This document shows, one piece after another, positions 1 through 8,577 of a stretch of 18,212 nt of DNA; position 1 is the first letter of the stretch; each line of letters begins with the position of its first letter. The stretch is from the NCBI GenBank assembly GCA_002286715.1, contig NSJX01000177.1, positions 1 through 18,212 on the forward strand, given 5' to 3'. Made by a program: the position numbers and the translations under genes. This stretch comes from Dentipellis sp. KUC8613 (taxonomy: Eukaryota; Basidiomycota; Agaricomycetes; Russulales; Hericiaceae). A model generated the notes under the pieces. The model saw nothing but the letters and a program-made list of their open reading frames with translations, did not search any database and was not told the DNA's origin.

Positions 1-991
1 GGGGGTCTCTTGAAGCACACCGTGCACTACACAAGACTCAGCTGTATTACTGAAGCGTGCGGTATGCGAGGTGTACAAAGATAGAGATGCGCGCCCTAGT
101 GGGCGCGCGTACAATATATAGGTGGCTGGCTCCGGTATTAAACCGGAGCCCAAAACAAGCAAGACGCGTCGTACGAATGAGGAAGGTGATTATATAATAT
201 GGAGGCGTTACAGTCGTGCACTTTTGAAGATGCAACTTCATCTTGAACAAGATGAGGTCAAATATCAGTTGATCCTCTTTAACGCAGATGTGCTCTCGTA
301 CCTGGACTTGCGCGATGCAACGCGTACTGGCGATGTTGGCCGCATAGAAGATTTGATCCCAACCCTATTATTACGATTTGCTGGTGGCGGGAACAGCAAG
401 TACATGATTGAAATGCTGGAGCTCGTGCAAGGACTGCGCTGTGAATGGCCCGAATCAGTGAAGTGAGTCGCACATTATCCGCAACAGGAATGTGCACCGA
501 CTCACTATAAACGGGCTTCCAGAGACATTGTACAAACGCACTGTTGGCTGGTCAACAGAACCGGGAGGCGTGATGGCTTTGTCCTGACTGATCTTGCACA
601 GGAGCAGAACATCAAAGACCTCAAAGTTACGTACCATTCGTTTGGACCAGGCGCAACACTCGCATACCTAACGAAAATCTCGCCAGTTGTGCCTGTCCTG
701 CATGAAGTCAAAAAGCATATCAAGTGGCAGTTAGAGACACTACTTACTCGTGGAGACTGCCACTCATCTCCCAACAAGGAAAAAGATATTGAAAAATATG
801 CCAATATCGTGCTGAGCGAGCGGTGGTTCACATACAAAAAGAACCGTCGGCTGAAGAAGTCAGGAGACCGTGCGAAGGACTTCATAACTGAGGGTGTGAC
901 GACCCTTTTTCAAGACAAAGCCATTGAGCGGTGGTGGAAAGGACGGTCATTTGTGCGCTCCACTCAGGAGAAGTGGCTTGACGAGGCATAA
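1..991 (+). CDS. DUF6589-domain protein, 3' part (5' end outside window)
   Basis: The function of this family is unknown; I recognise it as the DUF6589 type expanded in mushroom-forming fungi. Two exons are well supported, 122-462 and 523-991. They are joined over a 60-nt intron (463-522, donor GTGAGT, acceptor CCAG) that restores the frame as ...PESVK-DIVQTHCWLVN.... Visible hallmarks are TGDVGRIEDLIPTLLLRFAGGGNSKY followed by LELVQGL and an EWPE motif, then a C-terminal half rich in Lys and Arg that ends WLDEA and TAA (989-991). The exon starting at 122 follows a good acceptor (ATATATAG). The exon before it probably ends at 72 with donor GTACAA, which would give a 49-nt intron containing a GC hairpin at 87-110, but this junction is not certain. 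No stop or frameshift is seen in the two main exons. The gene faces the helicase remnant, with 134 bp between the two stop codons. Confidence 0.72.
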
Positions 992-1125
992 TGTACTATG
1001 ATAGCTTATAAACAGGGTTTACAGCGTACTACAGCACACTGACAATCGGCGTCCTGCATACCTACGGAGCTGGTATTCATACAGGTTAATAGATATTTCC
1101 ATAAAGTAGAATTCTAAATACCTGC

Positions 1126-3735
1126 TCAGCATTGCAAGTGTCCGCCACTGAAGGGGAACATATCTCCTATGCTCACAGATGACGTGGATGCACTCCGCAC
1201 AGGAATATGAAGTTGAGGGACAGCCGGCATGTTGCAATCTACCTGAGTGCTCCCAGCGCTGCCAGAGAACCGAGATTCGGGGGAGGGTGATGGTAGAGCA
1301 CTGCAGAAAGGTGGTTGATTGGAGTATCCCATAAACCCTGCTGCATCACCATGCGGCAGCGGCGCGGGTGGCGTGTAGTATGGCGGGTGTGCGTACATCA
1401 TGAGAGCAGGTGTATTTTGCGCAGAGGGTGCAAGATATAGTGAAGGCGCGTGCAGGGCTGATGGGCCCGGAGGTGTGGATGTGAATCCCTGGTGCGCACC
1501 GGGACTAGCGAATGTAATGCCATACAGTGACTCGGATGGAACGCGGGGTGCATTGTGTGGTTGAGCGACCCGATAGCGTGCAGCATGGTCGTGCGCGTCG
1601 GAGTGCGCGTGCGCATACGAGTGATACGTGGCAGGTGTGGTGCCGCTCGTGTCGCTTGGGTTCGCGAGCGTGTGTGCGTCCACGATCCGATCCACATGGG
1701 TAGCATGTCCGTAGAGTCCGTTGAGGGGACCAGATGCAGATATCACTGGGGTACCCAGGTTGCTATGCAGAGTGGCCGAAGGAGGTGCCACCGTGTTTGC
1801 ACCATGGCCGTACGAGCTGCTCGATGCATGCAGATCACCAGGTTGGCCGATCGCTCGCATGGTGAGAGAAGCTTGAGGGGTGGCAGCCTGCGAGATGGCT
1901 CCGTACAGCGCAGGTGGTCGAAGCATATGAGGACCGGGCGATGGAGAATTGGGGAATAAAATGCGGGGTGTGGATTGAGTCTGTTTTCCCGTTAGTGATT
2001 GAGTCTCGGTGAGCACAGGGCAAAGAACTTACATTAACTATGTTTGCGGTTTGGACAGGCTCAACCCGAGCCTTGCAAGCACACAAAGCGCGCAGCTTTG
2101 GCGGCTGGCATTTGCGCTCTTCGCGTGCCCACTCTTGCTCGTCTTTCTTCGCACGCTTTTTCTCCGCATTCCATCTCGCGGTTTCTGCCTTCTTCGCATC
2201 CATCTTTGCTTGATGCTTGTGTTCTCTCCACCTCCTCACCTTCTCATCAATGTCCCACATCAATTTTAGCACCTCACCCCCATGCCTCTCGAGCCATACC
2301 CAGTTCACCGCCGGACTGTCGATGTCTTCAACTGAATGCCAGCGCCCATTCGATGCAAAGGCGGTGAGCACTGTGTTGGGCATGACGCCCTTGACGCCAT
2401 ACGGCGCTGTCGAATAGCGGTTGAACCATGTGTCCAGATGCCAGCGTTTGAGAGCTTTCCTTGCCTCGGCAAGGTGCTCCTTCTGTCGGGCCGCCAGACC
2501 TTGATCAGGATCGTGCATTGTGCGCTTCCCCAATGCATTACAGGACTTGCTGGGAGTCGGATGGGAAACGATGGTGCCCGCATCGTCATTGTCATCAACA
2601 CGAGCTGGGTTGGGAGTATGAGGGCGAGCGTCGATGTTCATGTTTGTTTGACAGGCATCACAGCACATGCCCAAAGGTGCTATCATGATGGTGATGTAAT
2701 AAGCCGCATGTAGTAGTGCTTCTAAATTGATATACGCACACTGTCATGTTGGCGGATTGAAGAAGTACTCGTCTGCTATGTCGCGACGACACTGCTCTCC
2801 CTCGAGCCAGGTTCGCAAGCCCTCCTCAATAGTTTTGACGTATACGATGTCGTCTCCTTCTTGCCAAGTCTTCTTTCCTTTTTCCTGGAACACCGAGGGT
2901 TGAACCAGAAGAAAAGCTTCACCCTGCATGTCTTGCTGCCGTGCCGCATGCCCTGCTTGCTGGAGCCAGATCAAGAGGGAGCCTGGGACCATGAATTGAG
3001 CAATGATCTTGATTCTCGGTATGTCACATCCCTGTATGGCCTGCTGTTCAAAAGCTAAACTTTCTTAACAGAGTGTTGACATATGATACCAGCTGCTTCG
3101 GACGCAAACCATATGTCCATGCACTCGTCACAAAATTGGTTGTAGCAATGGTGTTTTGATTGAAGACTGCGACGGGAATTGTAGCACCCGACGTGGTGGC
3201 GCAGATGTTTGGGAAGACGTTCTCGAAACCAACGACATGCTTCCATGGACAACTGAATATTGTCAAAGAAGATGATAGCGCATTGGAGAGTCGGATCTGC
3301 TTCCGTTGGGAGCAAGAATTCGAGGCTCTCCAAGTCCGATTTGCCAGCCTTCATATGGATGACTTGCCAGGCGATGTTGGGGTGATCGTTACCCAAGTTC
3401 ATATGGTACGTGTTTGCAGTATCCATCTGGACAGATTTTCATATGCTGACGAGGTCTGCTGGTGTCAAGGTTGCCGATGTCACGAGGAACGGCACATGCG
3501 TGGACATGAATGCACGCAACGTACCGAGTTGCAGATACCTGGTGCGAAATTTCTCCCCCCTTTGCGTGATACAGTGCGCCTCGTCAATGATAAATGCACT
3601 GACTTTTTCTGAAAACCCAGGACTACTCAAGAGCGCACGAAACCTGTCGTGCTGCAAGCACATGTTTGGTGAGGTGACAACATCAGGAAAACGCGTCATC
3701 CGGCCCGGAGAGGTTGGTAATATACCGGATCAGTG
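1126..3735 (-). pseudogene. RecQ-like DEAH-box DNA helicase, N-terminally truncated and interrupted
   Basis: Reading right to left, this shows motif II (IIDEAHCI) and motif III (SATLTP). Next comes the second RecA-like domain, with LGNDHPNI, AIIFFDN, RLPKHLRHHVGCYNSRRS, EAAG, QFMVPGSLLIWLQQAG and LLVQPSVFQEKGKK. RRDIADEYFFNPP and CCDACQ follow, then a basic C-terminal region rich in Glu and Lys. A 52-nt intron (1981-2032, GTAAGT, branch-like CTAAC) leads to a Ser/Pro/His-rich final exon with its stop at 1126. Defects: motif I is absent, there is a TGA at 3439-3441 between SATLTPADLVSI and KSVQ, and another TGA at 2744-2746 after FFNPPT, with the frame continuing unbroken to CCDACQ. The junction between the EAAG exon and the CDIPRIK exon (about 2993-3100) has no splice choice that keeps the frame. 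Members of this family are ATP-dependent 3'-5' DNA helicases; this copy should be inactive. Confidence 0.78.
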
Positions 3736-4055
3736 CCTGATCTACCAGCATCTATAGTAGGCTACTAGCTGCTCCGGTACAGCTCGGGAATTGGTTTATA
3801 GACTGTCTGTAATACGGCATAGATAGGGCTGATCTACCATAGTGCCGCGTGGCTGACAATCAACTCATATAGATGATATAGATGGTCTTGAATAAAGGGC
3901 AGCTGTAGCTGTAGCGTGCAATGAGTTTTCACTCTGATTAAGTGGCAGGCATTAAACAATGATGAATCTTACAGAGAAGAGGTAATATATACATTGGACA
4001 ATGAAATATATAAGACAATGAACTATCTAACACATTCTTCTTTCCATCGAATATG
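3736..4055. other. Non-coding stretch, no gene recognised
   Basis: This is AT-leaning DNA between the helicase breakpoint and the palindrome cluster. The - strand here does not contain the missing helicase segment: no Walker A (GxGKT/S) is present. The 9-mer TCTATAGTA at 3751-3759 recurs at 6960-6968, the other edge of the helicase gap. Confidence 0.5.
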
Positions 4056-4182
4056 ACGCGCGGGTGGACTACAACTGTCAGCCACGGTAGCTGTTTGAAC
4101 TTCCACAAATGGCAGTTCAAACTGCATAGTCACAGTGGGGCACACACGCGCGGGTGGACTACAACTGTCAGCCACTGTAGCT
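4056..4182. repeat. 37-bp direct repeat, two copies 90 bp apart
   Basis: The block beginning ACGCGCGGGTGGACTACAAC occurs at 4056-4092 and 4146-4182. The copies differ at a single base (CACGGTAGCT versus CACTGTAGCT). Each copy leads into one of the GTTTGAACT palindromes, so the repeat and palindrome together behave as a unit duplicated in tandem. A degraded third copy may lie around 4325-4340 (GACTGTAGC). Confidence 0.85.
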
Positions 4183-4375
4183 AGCTGTTTGAGCTGCCAT
4201 AAATGGTAGTTCAAATGACTGCCCCGCAGAGGCATGTCACAGTGCGTGCCCCACTGTGACTATGCAGTTTGAACTGCCATTTGTGGAAGTTCAAACTGCA
4301 CAGTCTGTCGCGCATTGCCCACAGCGCTGACTGTAGCAAGTCGTTTGAACTTCCAAAAATGGCAGTTCAAACGAC
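4090..4375. repeat. Palindrome cluster with a perfect 51-bp inverted repeat
   Basis: There are four hairpin units of the form GTTTGAACTKCCA-N4-TGGMAGTTCAAAC. They lie at about 4093-4122, 4187-4216, 4267-4296 and 4343-4372, with stems of 12-13 bp and few mismatches. In addition, 4093-4143 is the exact reverse complement of 4246-4296 over 51 bp, with a 102-bp spacer that holds the second unit. Nested hairpins inside a larger inverted repeat recall MITE-like or foldback elements, but I could not define the ends of such an element or a target duplication. Confidence 0.85.
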
Positions 4376-4388
4376 TTCCGAGTTCTGA

Positions 4389-4425
4389 GTGGGAGAGCTC
4401 TGCACTCCGAGCTTAGCTCTCCCAC
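4389..4425. repeat. 11-bp inverted repeat
   Basis: GTGGGAGAGCT at 4389-4399 and AGCTCTCCCAC at 4415-4425 are perfect reverse complements around a 15-nt loop. The hairpin lies between the palindrome cluster and the GC-rich block and could be the terminal structure of either. Confidence 0.7.
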
Positions 4426-4429
4426 GCCT

Positions 4430-5217
4430 CCGACTTTGAAACGCGACAACAAGTCATCGCCACATCTACCTCAATGCCCTTGCATGCGCACACCACATGC
4501 ACTCAAGCCCTCAAGAAGACCACAGCAGCAGCAGCAGCAGCCCAGGTGGCATGGAGGTGAGTGCCTCTGTGCTGTATCACCCACCTGCCCCTCACACGCT
4601 GCCACCTATGCCCCTCGCGCGTTGCCCTTGTACGCCCCCGCCCCGCCCTCACATGCCGCCCGCGAAGGCAGCGAGGGGCGAGACGACAGCAAGACGGCGG
4701 CACGTAGGGGTGACGGGATAGACGAGGGCGACGGCGCGACGGGCGGAGAGGGGCGCTATGGCGGCACAAACAGCACGACGGTGCAATGGGTGCGACGGGC
4801 GCAAGAAGGGTGTAATGATGCAATGACATGGCGCACGGCGGCAAAGAGTGCACAAGAGTGCGCGGGCACGACCAGCGTGATGAGGGTGTGCCAGCGTGAA
4901 GAGGGGGCGGGGGTGCACAGGCACGATGGTGCAAAGAGGGCGTGAGCGGTGTGATGACGCCCGAGCGCGACGAGGGTGTGCCAGCGCGATGACACGCAAA
5001 GAGGGTGCGAGGGTGCGTGGGCATGACGACATGAAGGCGGTGAGCCAACGCGATGACACAACAACACAATGTGGATGTCCCAGTGCGACAGCGCGACGGT
5101 GGTGTGAGGGTGCGCAGGCGGGACGGCACGACGAGGGCGGGTGTAAGACGGGTGAGATGGCGCGCGTGAGTGCAATGGCGCGACATTGCAAATGATACGA
5201 TGCTACGGGGAAGGTGC
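4430..5217. repeat. GC-rich low-complexity block, copy 1
   Basis: This is imperfectly reiterated sequence built from short words such as GGTGCGA, GGGCGCAAG and GGGTGTGCCAGCG. The + strand is strongly enriched in G over C. It keeps long reading frames open on both strands (for example the - strand from 5420 to 4503), but their products are monotonous in Arg, Ser, Pro, His and Ala with no domain. I read these frames as a by-product of composition. The block precedes dispersed-repeat copy 1 just as a similar block precedes copy 2. Confidence 0.7.
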
Positions 5218-5850
5218 GGCGTCAGTAGGGCATGCTGAAACACGCTCAACATGTTGACAAAGCCACATACCTGCGGCTGCGGCTCAGCCCCTCCCCTCGC
5301 TGTCTCCATGACGGCGGCATCGATGCTTGCGAGAACGAATATAGTAGTGAGACAATGGGCGGCGGAGGGAGTGGGGGCGGGAGGGCGTTGGCAGAAGAGG
5401 ACAAGAGCGACGAGTCGCATCTCCAGTGGCGACGGTGTCGGCGATTGCCGCGGGCCGTTCCTCGACTACTCGAGTGTGTCCTTGAGAGAGCAATAAAACT
5501 CCTTTATTCCTGAGTAAATTAATGAGTGATGCAACAGATAGTATCTATAGTATCTACGAATATCAGAAAAAAATACAAATATACCAGCCCGTAAAGCTAA
5601 GATTAGTCTCGAGAATTAATAGTCAATCGTCTTTGGACGATGCGACTTCTGCAAAGATAGTGTACTGACAGTCCTTAAGCATTATGTTATTGATACCTCG
5701 TCCAAACGTTTCATAAACTTCATATTATGCTAATACTACACTTTGGCACACCTCAGAATAATCATAGATTTGAATGAAATTTCCTTCACGCTGTGTAGTC
5801 TATTCAACACGGGCCGCGCGCCACTCGGATATTGCCGACGCGCGCGTTGG
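5218..5850. repeat. Dispersed repeat, copy 1 (about 635 bp)
   Basis: This matches 16959-17605 in the same orientation. Both copies open with GGCGTCAGTAGG and CATGCTGAAACACGCTCA. Both keep GGCTGCGGCTCAGCCCCTC, CGTTCCTCGACTACTCGAG and TTTATTCYTGAGTAAATT, and both end near CCGCGCGCCAC and GCCGACG. Divergence is visible throughout, with small indels, so the copies are not recent. On the - strand, copy 1 has a broken frame corresponding to the intact frame in copy 2. Each copy probably belongs to a larger mobile element of unknown class. Confidence 0.85.
5367..5385 (+). other. Potential G-quadruplex motif
   Basis: Four G runs separated by loops of 3, 1 and 1 nt (GGGAGTGGGGGCGGGAGGG) lie inside dispersed-repeat copy 1. 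Copy 2 keeps three of the runs (GGGTGTGGGGGCGGG near 17110-17130). Confidence 0.5.
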
Positions 5851-6343
5851 TCCGTGCACATCGGTGCTTGATGCCACCTCATCAGGACGACGCGTCGTCA
5901 TCTCTTCCCTTCGTCCTTCTCCCTCCTTCATGCATCCACCTCCCTCTCTCGCTGTACTACTCAGCCACGCCCCACTCATCCACCTCCGCATTCCACATAC
6001 CACCTCGGACATGGCATTTGTCGTGTCCGCCCTCTCTTCCAGCTTCTCGTTTGGCCATGTGCACCCGTGCTCTTGACCACGCACGTGATCTCGACCATGC
6101 CACACGCGCTGTCAACTGCGAGCATGAACGGGCTGGACTCCGTGCCCGTGCGCCCTCGCATTCAGTACATATCTTACTTGCTCGCTCGCACACCCACCCT
6201 TGTATCTCTATCTCCTAGGTGTTATGAACCTGCTTGCATGGTGCTCTCGCTTGCACCTGCGCTGCGGCTCTCTGCTTGCTCATCATCACACTACTGGATA
6301 CTTGTGTATGCTGTGAGTGTGTACTAGTCTTGCTGTCTGTATT
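5851..6343. other. Pyrimidine-rich stretch, no gene recognised
   Basis: Overlapping frames are open on both strands (for example + 5832-6218), but the products are Ser/Pro/His- or Arg-rich with no domain. The sequence is rich in CT tracts with CACTCATCC-like words. It lies inside the repeat block that splits the helicase gene. I see nothing that supports a gene. Confidence 0.4.
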
Positions 6344-6371
6344 TCAGTATTGACACTTCTTTCAATACTGA
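6344..6371. repeat. 10-bp inverted repeat hairpin
   Basis: TCAGTATTGA (6344-6353) and TCAATACTGA (6362-6371) are perfect reverse complements with an 8-nt loop. It sits at the start of an AT-rich stretch (6372-6760) in which I see no gene. Confidence 0.6.
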
Positions 6372-6760
6372 CATAGAGTTATGGTTGCTGTTTATTATAC
6401 AGCAGGCCTTTATATGAGTTCACATAGGTGGACCTGTTGTTGTGCATGGTATGTCTATCCTTCTTTTGTTCAGCAGCTGTGCACTGACAATTCTGCAGGT
6501 ATCTTTGTGATGAGACATTGGATCTTTGTGTGTTGGCAAGCTGTCTAGATATTATGTGTGTAGTTTAGTGTGGTGCATCATAGTTCTAAAAATATAGTCT
6601 ATCATTATCTTTATTCTCATTGTTATTCTGGTTGCCAATGCAAGTGCTTCTATTATTGAAGCATAGAATGCCACAATAGCTTCAGAACTGCTTGTGGCAG
6701 TATACAAGTATGATAATTCCTGTAGCTTGTGGACTGTAGGGAGGAACAATAGAAATGATA

Positions 6761-6930
6761 GTAAGGTACCTTTGTACATAGCAAGGTACATATATACATA
6801 GACAGGGACCTTCTTCTATAGCAGAGTACCTTTTTCTATAGCAGCCATAGCTGAGGTATCTATTTCCATAGCAGCCATAGCACTATCATAGAAGAGGGCT
6901 ATCTATGTTGATGGATACCTTTCTATGGCC
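6761..6930. repeat. 20-bp tandem repeat array
   Basis: Successive 20-mers start at 6761, 6781, 6801 and 6821 and end in CATA or CTATA (for example GCAGAGTACCTTTTTCTATA). After a 10-bp insertion (GCAGCCATAG, 6841-6850) the period resumes at 6851 and 6871, then decays through about 6930. The array ends some 40 bp from the edge of the helicase N-terminal fragment. The word TCCATAGCAGCCATAGCA at 6865-6882 recurs at 15781-15798. Confidence 0.8.
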
Positions 6931-6971
6931 CTATTAGGGTTATGTGAACTATAAACTTCTCTATAGTAAGG

Positions 6972-7282
6972 TTTATTTTTCCTGATGTTTCGGCAACGTC
7001 TGAATGCCAATCACGAGGGACTATGCGACCTTCAGACTGAGTCTTGCATTGTTCAAGCATTTTCCTTCGAGCTTCAAAGGAATTGTAGTTCGAACCTGCT
7101 TTGGCCCGCTTTTGAGCAGCTTCCAGCAAAGCTTCCGACCTTTGCCGCTGTTTTTCGTGAGCATCCGCTCGAGCCTGCCTGTCCCTTGAAGGGGCACTTG
7201 CTGCAGAGGGATTTCCACCCTCCTCGACTGCACCGCTTGACGGTACTGGATCGTCGTCCAGGGCAGGGTCGATGTCGGCCAT
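6972..7282 (-). pseudogene. RecQ-like helicase, N-terminal fragment ending before Walker A
   Basis: This begins with an ATG at 7282 in good context (CAACCATGG) and encodes MADIDPALDDDPVPSS, an Ala/Arg/Glu-rich helix-forming stretch, then EARRKMLEQCK and RDWHSDVAE. In fungal RecQ-like helicases of this type, a segment close to W-Q-L-D-V-A-E-A sits directly upstream of the GxGKT Walker A loop. Here the likeness stops after DVAE and the frame runs into AT-rich DNA, stopping at 6923. Strand and order match the helicase body at 1126-3735, so both are most simply read as parts of one gene. About 60-100 residues, including motifs I and Ia, are found in neither piece. The family call rests on this short motif and on context. 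Confidence 0.55.
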
Positions 7283-7715
7283 GGTTGTTGGACACAACTT
7301 AAAATTGTGGGACTGTTCCTTACTACTAGTCTCATTTTGTCATCCTGGATGCGTAAGAAATCAACGTGTCTGCGACGCGATTCGATCACATGACGGCCTG
7401 TACAGTTTATCTAATGTCACGACGTGCACCTCTCTATACGAAGTACACCAGACGTTCTAGGAGAGGATCCATGCGCGTGAACCTTACTGTTTTTTTGCCC
7501 TCGACCTCAACTCCGACTCGGTATCATCCGAGATCTCGATAACACACCTACCCTCGGATACAGAGCGCAAGGGATCCGGCGGGAACGAGACTACCCGAAC
7601 AGGCCCGAAGCACACACTCGGGCTTACCCGCAGGAATTCGGCCCCGGTCGGCACTCATTCCCGCGCGAGTCGTGTCAGCCAGTCCCAAGTGCTCTGTATC
7701 CCAGCACATTCAGCC
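7283..7715. promoter_or_regulatory. Divergent intergenic region upstream of MIC19
   Basis: This lies between the ATG of the helicase N-terminal fragment (- strand) and that of MIC19 (+ strand). It holds a T7 run at about 7491, a pyrimidine-rich patch (CCCTCGACCTCAACTCC) and a small CTCGG-N6-CCGAG hairpin near 7517. No canonical TATA box stands out close to MIC19. Confidence 0.4.
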
Positions 7716-8401
7716 ATGGGTGCGTCTCAGTCCAAACCAGAACAGGATCCATCCAAGGTCTTTTACAATCAGACACCCATTCAGGTTCATACCCTTTTTT
7801 TCTCTTCCCACCGGGACTTTTGTGCTCACTCCCCGGTAGTTCGCTCATGACCTCGTCAATCATCTTTCGGACAACCTCGATTCTTCGGATATACCCCCTC
7901 AGCGTCAATCCAACCTTGACGACCACATTCGCCAGCGCATCCAGGCAGAACTTGCTCGCATGCGTGAAGAAGAAGAAGCTGTACATATGCAAATCGAAAA
8001 TGCCCTTGCGAGAGAAAACCTCGATCGAGAGCGTGACAAGTCCGAAGCTACGAACACTATGGAAAAGACTGTGAAGAGCAGCGCTGTATTGTTCAGTGAT
8101 ATGGTGCAAGTTAAAGGAAACATCGATCGCTTTGGGAGTCGGCATGACTTCGTCGAGCTTCCGTTGCTTCAAGCCAAGAGCGGTGCAGTTGCAGACTGCT
8201 ACAGGTCCGTCGCATGCCGCCAAATTCCTTCCCGATCTGATACGTCCATTAGGGTTAATCCAACGACGACTCTGGATTGCTGGAAGCAAGTATCGGAATT
8301 TCGAAATGCCGTTCATCAGGTCGAGCAGGTGACCTTACTTCGCGCCTATGGTGTTCGTGTTCTTACGTTTCCTACAGAAGTACATAAATTCTCTCAGATA
8401 G
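7716..8401 (+). CDS. MIC19: MICOS complex subunit MIC19 (DUF1690 / CHCH-like family)
   Basis: The product is a peripheral inner-membrane protein of mitochondria, facing the intermembrane space, that helps the MICOS complex hold crista junctions. Exons are 7716-7784, 7840-8204, 8253-8328 and 8378-8401, with introns of 55, 48 and 49 nt. All are GT...AG and together give 177 residues, close to the fungal family length. The N-terminus MGASQSKPEQDPSKVFYN matches the family and carries a likely N-myristoylation signal (Gly2, Ser6). A central charged helical region (MREEEEAVHMQIENAL, ENLDRERDKSEA) follows. The C-terminus has Cys143 and Cys154 in a CX10C motif (ADCYR...LDCWKQV), the pattern described for yeast Mic19, and ends EQKYINSLR. 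Start choice is firm because the conserved N-terminus begins at this ATG. It converges on the membrane-protein gene, with 176 bp between stops. Everything looks intact. Confidence 0.9.
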
Positions 8402-8577
8402 AGTTCCTAAATCTGTTTCGCTAGGCCATTCAGGACATGTTTCGAATATAGCAGGCGGTCTACATCATTATAATTGTGTCGTCCTCAGGCGAGATTCAAG
8501 TGCACAGGACCTGAACTCCCTGTGAGTTGCGATAATCTATGTAATGCTTTCTATGGATCGTAGAAATTAGATGCGTC

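Noticed and set aside
1555..1959. + strand frame opposite the helicase's last exon
   Set aside because: It is a mirror of the Ser/Pro/His-rich coding exon on the - strand, which is tied to the rest of the gene by a clean intron.
2009..2713. + strand frames opposite the helicase C-terminal region
   Set aside because: The - strand carries the conserved text (CCDACQ, the basic Glu/Lys region); the + strand frames have no domain.
3439..3441. Micro-intron removing the first TGA (GTCAGC...GTCCAG)
   Set aside because: It would be 24 nt, far below the 47-60 nt seen for nearly all introns here, and relatives of the family appear to have residues at these positions.
4503..5420. Long - strand frame of 305 codons
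   Set aside because: It lies in the GC-rich low-complexity block and overlaps other equally long frames; the product is Arg/Ser/Pro/His/Ala monotony with no domain, and it crosses into the dispersed repeat.
5774..6218. Overlapping frames on both strands in a CT-rich stretch
   Set aside because: No domain, no splice context, and the products are simple-composition Ser/Pro- or Arg-rich.
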